Source: Gemelliphila palaticanis (GTDB taxonomy: Bacteria > Bacillota > Bacilli > Staphylococcales > Gemellaceae). From it: DNA of 64,000 nucleotides. Made by a program: the position numbers and the translations under genes. Positions 28,690 to 38,500 of this stretch are shown here, piece by piece. The stretch is taken from the NCBI GenBank assembly GCA_013415235.1, contig JACBYF010000002.1, positions 124,001-188,000 on the forward strand, written 5' to 3'. A model generated the notes under the pieces. That model did not search any database. It was not told where the DNA came from and saw only the letters and a list, made by a program, of their open reading frames with translations. Within the stretch, counting starts at the first letter, position 1. Each line of letters begins with the position of its first letter.

Positions 28690-28934
28690 AGCATATCATA
28701 TGCTATTAAATTTTCAACAAAACCTAATTAATAATTATTTTCAATATTCATTTTATTACATTTTAACGTTTTACCATAGAATTAAACTTTTTAACAATAT
28801 CTAATACCTTTTAACATAATAAAAAATAAATTACTATATTCCATATTCTATATCTTTTTAAAATATAATCTTCTTATGTTTTTGGCTTAAATAATTTATT
28901 ATTTACGATATATTGGTTTTTTCTATAATCTATT

Positions 28935-29228
28935 TGTATCAATTAACTAATTACAACATCTGTTACTACAACTTTTATCATACCATTTCTCCTTTTTTTG
29001 TTACTAGGTGGTGCAATGAATTTTTTGCTACTGTAACTAAAGTTACTAGTAACAAAACGCTTGTTGCTATTTTACAATCAAGCTAAATAACTCACTTACT
29101 TCTCAACTAAAACTAAAACTTATAGTAATTTTAATTCCCTTATTAACTTATATATTATATCAAAAACTATTATTTTCTTCCACATATTAAAGTAACCAGA
29201 TCATATTTCTATGACCTGGTTGTTTTTA
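28935..29228 (-). repeat. ~300-bp direct repeat, copy 2: candidate structured RNA with 12-residue ORF
   Basis: This matches 18191-18520 with scattered substitutions. The 3'-end stem is perfect here (AACCAG at 29194-29199, CTGGTT at 29216-29221). Then come an extended -10 TGATATAAT near 29155, hairpin GCTTG-a-TTGT/GCAACAAGC (29059-29083), hairpin TTTTGTTACT/AGTAGCAAAA (29023-29057) and ORF MIKVVVTDVVIS (28943-28981). Each stem substitution relative to copy 1 leaves a G-U pair, a sign of selection on RNA shape. No larger gene follows on the minus strand before the lacR region. Confidence 0.75.
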
Positions 29229-29469
29229 TCTATATTAGGAATAAATACATTAAATACAAAATCTTTACTTTTACTTATACACTGTATATTAATACCTATT
29301 GGAATTTGATTATCTTCATTATAAATTAATATTCAAAAAATGCAATAATGTATAATAACTTTATTTTTCTTCTTCAATCTTTTTTATATTCTATGAAAAT
29401 ATATACTTAAGTTTATTATAGTAATGTTTAATATAGGATTTATATATAAACTTTTATAATAATTCTATT

Positions 29470-30348
29470 CTACTTTTTTATGTTTTTCAAATTAAAATTA
29501 AGTTTTTTTAATGAATAAAAAAGAATATTCTCTCCTTTCATTCTGTACTCTTCATGTAAACTATATTCTTTTTGAGAATCACACCATTGGATAACACCCA
29601 ATCCTTGAACTGCTAAATAAATCCATAAATTTTCTTCAACTACAACGACTCCTGTTCTTTTCATCCACTCATTTAAAAATATATTGACTTTTTCTTTCTC
29701 AAAAAAATTTATATTATTAAAAATGAATTTGGTAGTATCAAATAAAATATCTCCTATCATAGCATGTTCAAAATCCACTATACCTACAATAATATTTTCA
29801 TTATTCACTAGTAAATTTCTAAAACCGTAGTCTCTATGAATAATACCTAAATTCTCTGTTTTCTTATCTATATTCTTTAGTTTAGTTATTAAAAAATTTC
29901 CTATTACTTTATAATTGATATCTCTATTTAATTTAATATTATTTACCCATTTGGGTATTTTCATAAAAAAATATTCTTTCCATTCATAACAATTATCATC
30001 TAAATACAATGGTATTTTATTTAAGTATCCCAATTTTTGTGCAGATTCTTTTAAAATATTTATTTTTTCATTTTTACTAAAATTGTCATATTTTTCTAAC
30101 AAATTTACTCCTGATAGTTTACTTTCAATTATGTAACCATAACCTTTTTTAGAAAATAAATTTTCAAATTGAAGAATCATTGGAAAAACTTTACTTTTTC
30201 CAGCAAGCAATTTTAAAAATTTTACCTCATTAATAAACTTCTTCTCATCTCTATGAACTTTCAAAATCACATTACTATTATTATAATAAATTTCATATAC
30301 TTCTGAAGTATCATTTCTACTTAAAATTTTCTTGATTATTGTATTCAT
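29470..30348 (-). CDS. APH/choline-kinase-fold phosphotransferase
   Basis: This 292-residue kinase-like protein has an N-lobe with VILKVHRDEKKFINEVKFL, the catalytic-loop motif IIHRDYGFRNLL (H-x-D-x-x-x-x-N) and the metal-binding IVGIVDFEHAMIGD. These define the aminoglycoside phosphotransferase/choline kinase superfamily. The substrate cannot be told from sequence; antibiotics, choline, homoserine or cell-wall precursors are possible. It stands alone, AT-rich and between two non-coding stretches, consistent with acquisition. Confidence 0.75.
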   Translation of the reverse strand: MNTIIKKILSRNDTSEVYEIYYNNSNVILKVHRDEKKFINEVKFLKLLAGKSKVFPMILQFENLFSKKGYGYIIESKLSGVNLLEKYDNFSKNEKINILKESAQKLGYLNKIPLYLDDNCYEWKEYFFMKIPKWVNNIKLNRDINYKVIGNFLITKLKNIDKKTENLGIIHRDYGFRNLLVNNENIIVGIVDFEHAMIGDILFDTTKFIFNNINFFEKEKVNIFLNEWMKRTGVVVVEENLWIYLAVQGLGVIQWCDSQKEYSLHEEYRMKGENILFYSLKKLNFNLKNIKK

Positions 30349-30798
30349 AATTTTATATATATCCTTTTAAAGCATTTAGTTCTAATTTTTGTGCTCGTTA
30401 TAAAGCCAATATTGAGCATTCTATATAGTTATATAACTAATTATAATTATATTTTCTTAAAGATTGTATGTATTTATTTTTGGGAATTAACCACATGTAT
30501 AATAAATATCTGTAAATTTCAAATTATTTATATATTGTTAATTCCTTTTCTATATAATTTGAACTTTCTCTATTTTTTAATTATAGAAAATATTAAAGAT
30601 ATAAAAATAATAATTACCTTTAATCAAACAATAATATTAAATTAAATCCCTTTATAAGATAATGTCATACTAATAGAAACCAAAATATTAATGTAATTTC
30701 GAAAGTCCATATTTAGATATTCTAAATTTTGTTTCTATTGTAACATTCTTTTATAAAATCTCTCGTAAATCTATATATTCTATTACTTTCATTGGTCA
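30349..30798. other. AT-rich non-coding stretch with one inverted repeat
   Basis: No credible gene. Near its end AATAGAAAC-c-AAAAT (30672-30686) faces ATTTTGTTTCTATT (30726-30739), a 14-bp stem around about 40 bases. It is a possible end of the ATPase transcript or a small element. Confidence 0.4.
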
Positions 30799-32001
30799 TT
30801 ACTCTAAAAGCCAATCTACTACATACTTTATTTCAATACCATCAATATAGTCTATACCTTCGTATCTACCTGTTATAACTACTTTTCTATAATTATCTTT
30901 TATCATCAATAAGTTATCTGTTTCATGTGAGTTGCTAGGTAATTTATAGGCTACTTGATAATATTCTGTAATATCGTCTTTTTTCGCAAGAAAATCAACT
31001 TCCTTACTGTCTAACCTTACTACATCTACTCTATAACCTCTTCTTATAAGTTCTAAATATACAATATTTTCTAACCTATTTCCTTGATTCCCTTCTTTGT
31101 GACTAACTGCATGATTTCTTAAACCACTATCTACAATAAAATATTTTGAATTTTGTTTTAAATATGCTTTTCCTCTTACATCATAAGGTTTTGCTTCATA
31201 AAATAAATAAGCACCTTGTAATAATTCTAAATATCTGTTAACAGTATGATTAGATATATTTAATTTCTCTTGTTTCAACATATTAGAAATTTTTGATGGA
31301 TTTACTAATTGACCTACGTTATCAGCTAAAAAGGAAACTACTCTTTTTAACGAAAAAGTTTCTTTGATTGAACCTCTTATAGCTATATCATTTAGAATAA
31401 TTGAATCGTATATCCCCGATAAAATAGTTGATTTTAGTGTTTCATCTGATAAAACTACTCCAGGAAAACCTCCATACTTTTCATACTCTCTGTATATAAT
31501 ATCTACTTGTCTTGAATTTTTATCAACATTTTTTACTTGTAAAAATTCTTTAAAAGAGAATGGATATATAGGAATTTCCACATATCTTCCACTTAGTAGT
31601 GTAGCTAATTCTCCAGATAATAATTTTGCATTCGACCCTGTAATTACTATATCACAATCAAAACTTACCCTTAATGAATTTATAACTTTTTGCCAATTTT
31701 CTACAAATTGAATTTCATCTATTAGAATATATACTCTACTTTCATTATTAGTTATTAAATCTTTTAATAAATTAGAAAATTCAATAGATTCAGTTATATT
31801 TTGATATTCAAATGCCTCTAAATTGATATAAACAATATTTTCTTCAGACACATCTATGCTTTTCAAGTAATCTTTATATTGTTTTAAAAGTATAGATTTT
31901 CCCGAACGTCTTACTCCTGTTATTACTTTTATAAAATCAGTATCTTTAAATGAAATCAATTTATCTAAATATTCTTTTCTAATATACATTTGATTGTCCA
32001 C
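30799..32001 (-). CDS. ATPase of the AAA_14/DUF4143 family
   Basis: This 400-residue protein has Walker A VITGVRRSGKSILLKQY (residues about 25-41), Walker B VYILIDEIQFVENW, sensor motif VITGSNAKLLSGELATLLSGR and a C-terminal DUF4143 domain ending in a nuclease-like segment (VDVVRLDSKEVDFLAKKDD). These proteins are widespread, variable and often horizontally carried in Firmicutes and Bacteroidetes. Their role is unproven, with links to toxin-antitoxin or DNA handling suggested. It is monocistronic. Confidence 0.85.
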   Translation of the reverse strand: MDNQMYIRKEYLDKLISFKDTDFIKVITGVRRSGKSILLKQYKDYLKSIDVSEENIVYINLEAFEYQNITESIEFSNLLKDLITNNESRVYILIDEIQFVENWQKVINSLRVSFDCDIVITGSNAKLLSGELATLLSGRYVEIPIYPFSFKEFLQVKNVDKNSRQVDIIYREYEKYGGFPGVVLSDETLKSTILSGIYDSIILNDIAIRGSIKETFSLKRVVSFLADNVGQLVNPSKISNMLKQEKLNISNHTVNRYLELLQGAYLFYEAKPYDVRGKAYLKQNSKYFIVDSGLRNHAVSHKEGNQGNRLENIVYLELIRRGYRVDVVRLDSKEVDFLAKKDDITEYYQVAYKLPSNSHETDNLLMIKDNYRKVVITGRYEGIDYIDGIEIKYVVDWLLE

Positions 32002-32130
32002 CTATAAATTTTATTAAATTAATTATAACATAAGGAGGTATTAATTGGAAGTTTAGTTCCTACTTTTTATTTTTAGTAGTTAAATATGAAACACAGTTCA
32101 TATTTAACTTGATTTTTTATGTACAAAAAA

Positions 32131-32249
32131 GGGGCTGACCTAAAAGCTAGAAAATATCTTGTAATTAGATTTTTCTATGCAATAAAGTCAATATTATAAA
32201 GTTTTAAAAATATAACTTAGTAATATTTTTGACTTTTAGATCAGCCACA
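32131..32249. mobile_element. MITE-like element with imperfect terminal inverted repeats
   Basis: The left end GGGGCTGACCTAAAAGC and right-end complement G-T-GGCTGATCTAAAAGT match at about 14 of 17 positions. The ends are 120 bases apart and no ORF lies inside. The ends resemble IS terminal repeats. An IS remnant or a large terminator hairpin are alternatives. Confidence 0.4.
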
Positions 32250-32392
32250 ACATTTATTAAATTTTTTTATATTATTTCAATTAAATTAAATCTTATAATC
32301 CATTTATATATCCTATATAATAAATATTATTACAACATAGTACTATATTATATTTTTTATTTTCATAACATAGTGGTACTAGCACATAAAAT

Positions 32393-33586
32393 CTATTTTA
32401 ATTTTCTTTTTAACAATATCAATCTTAATAAAATGAATATCAATAAGGAAAGTATAGTAAACATTACCCAAGTTTTTGATATTCCTATAAAATCAGATAA
32501 GATACCATTAATAGGTAACAATATAGCTGATAATAATGCCTGTAAAGAATAGAAAGATGAAATAATAGATGTTCTTAAAGAATTTTCTTTTATAAGTTTA
32601 TCATGAATATATGTAACAATAAGTGTACCATTAATCCCTACTAAAAATACGTGTAAAACAAATAAATACGGAAATAAACTTGTAAATATACTCAATATAA
32701 TTATTAATATAACATCAAAAAATACAACTTTATCAATAACAGAAACTATATCATATTTCTCACTTAAGTTATATTTATTTATAAATAAATTTGATAAAAT
32801 TGTTGTTATACCTATCGCTACTACATAATATCCTACGATATATTCACCAACTGACAAATTTAATACAACTTGCCATTGATTAGATGGGCCTATGTCTAAT
32901 ATTCCAGGAATTGTAAACAATACAAAGAAAATTACTATATTTATATCTTTAAAAACATTTCCTAAATTTAAAATAGTTTCTTTATAAGTTGATTTTATTT
33001 GTTTTATGCTAAAACTTTTAAATTTATCTTCAAATAAATCTTTTGAAAAAGATATATAAAGAAATAAAAGTAAAAATAAAATAGATGAAACATAAAAAGG
33101 AATTGTAGGATTTAATCTACCTATAAATTGAACTCCTAGAAAACCAGATAACAGTCCAAAAAATGTTGCAACAATATTTAATTTAGAAAAAAGTTTTCCT
33201 ATTTCATAATCATAATTAGATTTTTTTATTTCATTCACTATCCAAGATTCTAATGTTCCAGATGAAAGTGCACTAGCTATTCCAGTTAGTAGTGCAGTAA
33301 ATAGTAAAATATAGAAATTTTGAAAAAATACCATAAAGAAAAGCCCTAAAGCTCTAAGCATATAAGATAATTTTAGAACAGCTTTTTCTCCTATACTATC
33401 TACCAATATTCCACTTGGAATTTCACTAATCATTGTTACAGCAGTAAAAACAGCTAAAAATAGACCTATTTCTGAATAATTATAGGTTAAAAATATAAGC
33501 ATTAAATAAGTTAATTGTCCGAACATTTGAACTGCTATATTTTCAATAACAGCTATAAGATAAAAATTATTTAATTTCCAATTCAT
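32393..33586 (-). CDS. MFS exporter, possibly drug efflux
   Basis: This 397-residue protein has 11-12 hydrophobic segments and an MFS pattern. ISEIPSGILVDSIGEKAVLKL is the loop 2-3 motif A region, and GIASALSSGTLESWIVNEIK follows in TM4-5. It resembles the MefA-like efflux carriers of Firmicutes. A macrolide or peptide substrate is possible but not shown. Its neighbours give no pathway link. Very AT-rich codon use fits an accessory gene. Confidence 0.75.
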   Translation of the reverse strand: MNWKLNNFYLIAVIENIAVQMFGQLTYLMLIFLTYNYSEIGLFLAVFTAVTMISEIPSGILVDSIGEKAVLKLSYMLRALGLFFMVFFQNFYILLFTALLTGIASALSSGTLESWIVNEIKKSNYDYEIGKLFSKLNIVATFFGLLSGFLGVQFIGRLNPTIPFYVSSILFLLLFLYISFSKDLFEDKFKSFSIKQIKSTYKETILNLGNVFKDINIVIFFVLFTIPGILDIGPSNQWQVVLNLSVGEYIVGYYVVAIGITTILSNLFINKYNLSEKYDIVSVIDKVVFFDVILIIILSIFTSLFPYLFVLHVFLVGINGTLIVTYIHDKLIKENSLRTSIISSFYSLQALLSAILLPINGILSDFIGISKTWVMFTILSLLIFILLRLILLKRKLK

Positions 33587-33832
33587 AAATTCTCCTTTAA
33601 ATTTTCATAAAAACATAAAATTTTACGTTACTATACTATGTAAAATTAATAATTATTATATGTTATATGTAGATACATGTCAAATTAAGTTTAGTCATAA
33701 ACTTTTTAATTATTTAAAATTAATCTAACTGATTCCCATTACTACTCAAATAAATATGCCTTTTTTAATTTTTAGTAAATTATTAAATTTTATATTATAT
33801 AAAAAACTATTATTTTCTTATGGATATTAAAT
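33587..33832. repeat. Non-coding region holding a partial third copy of the structured repeat
   Basis: Bases 33776-33832 match the promoter part of the ~300-bp repeat (TATATTATA, then AAAAACTATTATTTTCTT) found at 18431-18485 and 29138-29190. The hairpins and 12-residue ORF are missing. Nothing else is seen in 33587-33775. Confidence 0.45.
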
Positions 33833-33849
33833 GAAAGATTATAAAAGTA

Positions 33850-33878
33850 TTGCAAATGTTTAACATTTGTAGTACAAT
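33850..33878 (+). promoter_or_regulatory. Toxin-antitoxin promoter with palindromic operator
   Basis: TTGCAA (33850-33855), 17 bases, TACAAT (33873-33878). The spacer holds the perfect palindrome CAAATGT-tta-ACATTTG (33853-33869), a likely site for the antitoxin or complex. Confidence 0.7.
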
Positions 33879-33905
33879 TTAATAAAATATTAGGAGGTAG
33901 AATAT

Positions 33906-34196
33906 ATGGCAAAAACTGCAAATATTAATTTACGTATAGATCCTGTGAAAAAACAACAAGCCGAATCTTTATTTAATAGTTTTGGTATTTCTGTAACAGA
34001 TGCAATAAACATCTTTTTAAATAAATCTATTATGGAAGGCGGGTTCCCTTTCTCAATTACTCAACCTCGCTACAATAAAGAAACAGAACTTGCTTTAGAA
34101 GAAGCTAGACAAATTTCTTCAGGAACTATTCAAGCAAAAACATACTCTAGTTTTAATGAATTTTTAAATGATATTGATAATGAGGATAATAAATAG
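33906..34196 (+). CDS. RelB/DinJ-family antitoxin
   Basis: A 96-residue protein with the ribbon-helix-helix start AKTANINLRIDPVKKQQAES and the DinJ signature FGISVTDAINIFLNKSI-(M/V)-EGGFPF. The unstructured C-terminal third would wrap the toxin. It has a perfect TAGGAGGT ribosome site. DinJ-type antitoxins repress their own promoter, matching the palindrome 40-50 bases upstream. It overlaps the toxin start by one base. Confidence 0.88.
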   Translation: MAKTANINLRIDPVKKQQAESLFNSFGISVTDAINIFLNKSIMEGGFPFSITQPRYNKETELALEEARQISSGTIQAKTYSSFNEFLNDIDNEDNK

Positions 34197-34468
34197 TGCT
34201 AACTCTTTATACCACTACTCAATTTAGAAAAGATGTAAAAAGAATGAGAAAACGTGGATTAAACCTAGAAAAACTAAATTTTATTATCGAAAAATTATTA
34301 AAAGGAGAAATTTTAGAACCTAAATATCGTGATCACGATCTAGTTGGAAACTATATAGGATTTAGAGAATGTCATATTGAGCCAGATTGGCTTTTGATTT
34401 ATAAAATAGACAAAGGAAAACTTATACTAACTGCCTCTCGAACGGGTTCTCATTCAGATTTATTTTAA
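34196..34468 (+). CDS. YafQ-like (RelE superfamily) mRNA interferase toxin
   Basis: Starts at GTG inside the antitoxin stop (TAGTG). This 90-residue protein begins MLTLYTTTQFRKDVKRMRKR. It has YRDHDLVGNYIGFRECHIEPDWLLIYKID, where the paired His and Asp residues of YafQ toxins lie, and the closing LILTASRTGSHSDLF (conserved R-x-G-x-H-x-x-x-F). It cleaves mRNA on the ribosome in known homologues. The residue pattern is complete, so it is probably active. Confidence 0.88.
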   Translation: MLTLYTTTQFRKDVKRMRKRGLNLEKLNFIIEKLLKGEILEPKYRDHDLVGNYIGFRECHIEPDWLLIYKIDKGKLILTASRTGSHSDLF

Positions 34469-34620
34469 GCTACTAAATTAAGTGTTTTTTTTTATTTAAA
34501 CTCATCATATGAAAAATATCTTTTATTTTTAGTTGAATTTTAAATTTTATCCTAAATTGAACATATACAAAAAATAAATAGCGCATATTTAATTTTATAC
34601 ATAAATACTTCTACATACTA

Positions 34621-34664
34621 AAAAACACAAGATTAAGAGTAAAAACTCCATATCTTGTGTTTTT
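34621..34664. terminator. Bidirectional terminator after the toxin-antitoxin operon
   Basis: AAAAACACAAGAT and ATCTTGTGTTTTT form a perfect 13-bp stem whose ends give a T-run on either strand. Confidence 0.8.
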
Positions 34665-34741
34665 ATGTATTTCAGGTTATGAATTATTCATATATAAATT
34701 TTTTAAATGCTTATACTCAAATAGCTCTATACACATATATA

Positions 34742-35092
34742 TTATATTATCACCACAAAATACATTAATATATATTTTCTACTAAAGATATATATGTATA
34801 AAGGAAGAGCTGTCATAAAAAATATATCCTTTAAAATTAATTTAGTTCTCATTTTTATTAATTTTTCTTCTGATAATGTATAAATTACATCTTCTCCTGT
34901 AATAAAAAACGAGATATTTATCGAATTTTTATACATAGCAACTTGTCCATATCCGATAGCTATAAACACTATTATTGGTACAACCAACACATAAATAGGC
35001 AATTCTAATCCTTTTTGCAACGTACTAAAAAACATATATATTAATACTAAATCAAAGAAAAGTGTTCTAATTATAAATGATGTTTTGGTCAT
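34742..35092 (-). CDS. Small membrane protein of unknown function
   Basis: A 116-residue protein with about four hydrophobic segments (near residues 8-25, 30-50, 88-103, 105-116) and a charged middle, SEEKLIKMRTKLILKD. AGAGAGGG precedes the start. No family was recognised. It follows the ABC-F gene and may be part of the same acquired cluster. Confidence 0.55.
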   Translation of the reverse strand: MTKTSFIIRTLFFDLVLIYMFFSTLQKGLELPIYVLVVPIIVFIAIGYGQVAMYKNSINISFFITGEDVIYTLSEEKLIKMRTKLILKDIFFMTALPLYIYIFSRKYILMYFVVII

Positions 35093-35218
35093 ATTACAGT
35101 CCCTCTCTTTTTTACCAAAAATTATACTATTTATATAGATAATTATTCATATAATATGATAACTTTATATATTTATATTATAACACAGTTATCTTTGAAA
35201 TAACCGGATTTTAAAGTT

Positions 35219-36589
35219 TTATATAATAAATTTAATATATTGACCTATATTAAATTCTATAATTTTTGTAGACACATTTTTAATAAAATTATTATCATGA
35301 CTTACCATAATAAGTATTCCAGGATATTTTTTTAATATTTTTTCTACAGCTTCAATAGTTACAATATCTAAAAAGTTTGTGATTTCATCTAAAAGTAGAA
35401 CATCTGATTCTTGAAAAAGAAGACTTATAAAATAAAGTTTTACTTTTTCTCCATTACTTAAATTTTTTATTTTTTTATCTATATCTGAACCTCTGAAATT
35501 TAATAAAGCTAAAATATTTCTAAGTGTTATATTATCTAAATTAGTAAACCCTCTTATATATTCAATAATACTAATATCCCTATTTAATAAATCTAAATTA
35601 TTTTGTTCGAAGTATGATACTTTATATGTAGTAGGTATTTGTGATTTTACATAATTTAGAAAAGTAGTTTTTCCTGAACCATTTCTCCCTATTAAAATAA
35701 ACCTATCTCCACTAGAAAATGTTATATTAGGAGATTTCCATAACAAATTATTATTAATAAAAAATTCTTTTTCGCTAATATAAAAAGATTTCCTATTTTT
35801 AATTTTAAAAATATCTAAAAAATCAATGTTATAATCTTCGATTACTTTTTTAGGTTTAACTAAATCATTAAGTTTTTCATTTTGTTTTACTATATTTTTC
35901 TGCAACTTTTTTTGATTATTACTAATTTTAGTTTTTACTCCTACCATACGATAATCAGAAGCACTCATATTTTTAGGTTTACCTTTTTTACTTTGTTGAG
36001 TTTCTTTCATCTTACGTATACTATCTTGAACTTTTTTTCTTTCCTTGTAATATTTATCTAAATTAGTATTGTAAGTTCTAATGTCTACTTCTCTTTGTTC
36101 TAAATATTCACTATATTTCCCATTGAATTCAACTAAAGTTTCATTTTCTATAATCCATATTTTATTACATATTTTGTCTAAAAAATATCTATCATGTGTC
36201 GCAATGCAAAATATGGAATTTTTTCTTTTTATTATATTAGCTATTTTATTTATGTTATTTTTATCTAAATAAGTTGTAGGTTCATCTAATAAATATATTT
36301 TTTTGTCATAAGAAAAACTTTCTAATAATTTTTGAACAACCATTTCACCACCACTTTTGTTCATATTTAAGTTGTCATTAAATTTTATTAACTCTATACT
36401 ATTAGAATATTGTTTATTGTTTTTAATTTGATTATAAATTTCACTAAGTAATGTTGTTTTCCCAGAACCATTTTTTCCTATGATACCTATTAAATCACCA
36501 TCATTTATATATATATTATTTATTTCAAATAACATTTTCCCATTACATTCTACGTTACTATTTTTTATTCTTAGTATTATAATAATCAC
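35219..36589 (-). CDS. ABC-F family ATPase (ribosome-protection type)
   Basis: A soluble twin-ATPase protein of about 455 residues, with Walker A IIGKNGSGKTTLL and LIGRNGSGKTTFL, a divergent first signature MNKSGGEMVV and second NLSNGEKVKL, Walker B YLLDEPTTYLD and LLLDEITNFLD, and a charged interdomain linker. There are no membrane segments, as expected for ABC-F. Resistance-type members (Vga, Lsa, Msr) are longer, so an antibiotic-resistance role is only possible. The ribosome site GAGGTG overlaps the GTG at 36589. Initiation a few codons later, at an ATT/ATA, is a real alternative. Confidence 0.8.
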   Translation of the reverse strand: MIIIILRIKNSNVECNGKMLFEINNIYINDGDLIGIIGKNGSGKTTLLSEIYNQIKNNKQYSNSIELIKFNDNLNMNKSGGEMVVQKLLESFSYDKKIYLLDEPTTYLDKNNINKIANIIKRKNSIFCIATHDRYFLDKICNKIWIIENETLVEFNGKYSEYLEQREVDIRTYNTNLDKYYKERKKVQDSIRKMKETQQSKKGKPKNMSASDYRMVGVKTKISNNQKKLQKNIVKQNEKLNDLVKPKKVIEDYNIDFLDIFKIKNRKSFYISEKEFFINNNLLWKSPNITFSSGDRFILIGRNGSGKTTFLNYVKSQIPTTYKVSYFEQNNLDLLNRDISIIEYIRGFTNLDNITLRNILALLNFRGSDIDKKIKNLSNGEKVKLYFISLLFQESDVLLLDEITNFLDIVTIEAVEKILKKYPGILIMVSHDNNFIKNVSTKIIEFNIGQYIKFII

Positions 36590-36641
36590 CTCACTATTAA
36601 TAAAGTACTATAATTACAACTACTTTATATATTGTTATAGC

Positions 36642-36925
36642 TTAATTTCTAACTTCTACTAAATTTTTATTTTCTATTTTATAAACTTTCATAAATTCTG
36701 ATAAATTTCCTAATCTATGAGAAATCACTATTATAGTCATATCTAGTTCTTTTAATAAATTAGATATACTTTTTTCGCTTTTTTCATCTAAATTAGCTAA
36801 AATCTCATCTAATATTAAAACTTTCTCTTTTTCAACAAGGGCTCTCGCTATTCCTAATTTTTGTAATTGCCCTGCAGATAAATTGGTTTTTTCTTGAGTT
36901 TCTAATATAATTTTTATTAAAGTTT
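36642..36925 (-). pseudogene. C-terminal fragment of an ABC exporter ATPase
   Basis: The frame opens after two stops and reads QEKTNLSAGQLQKLGIARAL, then VEKEKVLILDEILANLDEKS, then TIIVISHRLGN. It holds the ABC signature (LSAGQ), Walker B (VLILDE, with the following P-T replaced by I-L) and the H-loop (SHR). Walker A and any membrane domain are gone. It lies between the ABC-2 permease and the ABC-F gene, so an older exporter was probably displaced here. Confidence 0.65.
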
Positions 36926-36936
36926 ATTACCAAAAC

Positions 36937-37725
36937 TTATAACATATCTAATATGCCTTTTTTTATTGCTAAACTTTCCATATACCTTAACATCAATGTT
37001 CCTAAAAATAAAAATATTATTCCTAAAATAAACTCCATTCTTATTAAGTGAATATTATTAAAAATAGAATCTCCTTGAATTATCTTTTGAGATGCTTCTA
37101 TAGATCTTGTTAGTGGTAAACAATAAGAAAATTTTTGAAGAAAAATAGGTAGTTGAGTAATTGAAAAATTAGCTCCTGTGAATATAAGTAATACTTTTTC
37201 TGCAGTATTAACTAGTAATTGTACTTCTGTACTTATTAATATAAAACAAGAGAAAAGAAATCCAAAACATACAGATGTAAATATAGCAACTATTAAAACA
37301 GAAATAAAAGATACTATTTTTATAAAATCCCACGAGATATTAAGTATTATACTCATTAAAACTACACCTATAATTACAGATATAAAACTAGTTAACATAG
37401 ATGATACTGCACTAGTAAAAAATATTTCTGATAATCTTGTTCTTGTAGCAACTAAAAGAGAAAGTGTTCCATTTGATTTTTCTCTAATTAATTGTAATCC
37501 GACACGATATATTGCTCCAAAAGAAGATATTAGTATCGCATTACCTATCATCCATTTTGCAATATTATCAGCACCATAAACATAGTAACCAACTAGAGAA
37601 AAACAGCACATTTGCAAAACAGGAGCTGAAACATCTAGCATTAAAAATCCTTTCCAGTCTGACAATATAGAAGATATTTTGTAAGAAAACTTTATTCTTC
37701 TAAAAAATCTATAAATAAATTCCAT
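36937..37725 (-). CDS. ABC-2 type transporter permease
   Basis: A 262-residue integral membrane protein with six predicted segments and an ABC-2 pattern (a long amphipathic N terminus, then QLIREKSNGTLSLLVATRTRL before TM3 and a C-terminal PLTRSIEASQKI loop). It is the third gene of an operon with an ATPase and a homologous permease, so the transporter is probably a heterodimer. The substrate is unknown; drug, lipid or peptide export is usual for this family. Confidence 0.75.
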   Translation of the reverse strand: MEFIYRFFRRIKFSYKISSILSDWKGFLMLDVSAPVLQMCCFSLVGYYVYGADNIAKWMIGNAILISSFGAIYRVGLQLIREKSNGTLSLLVATRTRLSEIFFTSAVSSMLTSFISVIIGVVLMSIILNISWDFIKIVSFISVLIVAIFTSVCFGFLFSCFILISTEVQLLVNTAEKVLLIFTGANFSITQLPIFLQKFSYCLPLTRSIEASQKIIQGDSIFNNIHLIRMEFILGIIFLFLGTLMLRYMESLAIKKGILDML

Positions 37726-37728
37726 ATA

Positions 37729-38499
37729 TTAAAACACCTCCAATGTTCCATTAATTACGCATTTTTCTGTTATCTTTCTAAAAGAAAGTATACTAATTGA
37801 AAAATAAATAATTGTAACAACTAAAAGTCCTAAAGCAACAAAAATCATTTCTTCTTTAGTTCCTCCTAAAACAGCTAACCTAAAACCTTTCATAGCCCAA
37901 GTAGGACTTAATATATGCGAAATTATTTGTATAAAATTAGGAAAAATACTTATAGGAAAAACCATACCTGTTAAAATAATTATAGGATATTCTATAAGGT
38001 TCATAAATAATCTTACTTTTCTTGATAATGTAAACAAACCACATAGCATAAATCCTAAAGCTATCATAGATAAAATCATAAGAATAAAGATTAATACAAA
38101 AAAGTTAAAATTACTAAATTTTATAGGTATATCAAAGAAAATATATACCGTTAGCATATTTAGAAAAACACTAAATATTCCCCAAATCGTATTACCTAAA
38201 ATTTTCCCTATAATTATATTTTCGAATCCAACTGGAGATACAAATATTACAGGTAAAGTTCCCATCCATTTTTCTCTATCGATATCACTTGCTGATGAGA
38301 AACATATACTTCCCCAAAATACACCAATCCCTGCTCCAATAAAGGCGTAAATCATGAAATCTTCAACAGATTTATTTTTATAAATCATCCCTAGTAAAAA
38401 CCCACTTATTATAGGATTAACTAAAACACAAAACCTAAACATAGGTCTAGTTATTGCTTGTTTTATTTGAACAATTATACTGTTTAAAATTGCATTCAT
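37729..38499 (-). CDS. ABC-2 type transporter permease
   Basis: A 256-residue membrane protein with six segments and the ABC-2 motif SASDIDREKWMGTLPVIFVSP, resembling drug or lipid exporters. It sits 1 base after the ATPase gene and 3 bases before the second permease, so all three are translated together. The short segment GMVFPISIFPNFIQIISHILSPTWAMKGFR is the common loop before the last helix of this family. Confidence 0.78.
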   Translation of the reverse strand: MNAILNSIIVQIKQAITRPMFRFCVLVNPIISGFLLGMIYKNKSVEDFMIYAFIGAGIGVFWGSICFSSASDIDREKWMGTLPVIFVSPVGFENIIIGKILGNTIWGIFSVFLNMLTVYIFFDIPIKFSNFNFFVLIFILMILSMIALGFMLCGLFTLSRKVRLFMNLIEYPIIILTGMVFPISIFPNFIQIISHILSPTWAMKGFRLAVLGGTKEEMIFVALGLLVVTIIYFSISILSFRKITEKCVINGTLEVF

Positions 38500-38500
38500 A

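Noticed and set aside
36081..36272. Plus-strand 63-codon ORF within the ABC-F gene
   Set aside because: Antisense shadow with no ribosome site.
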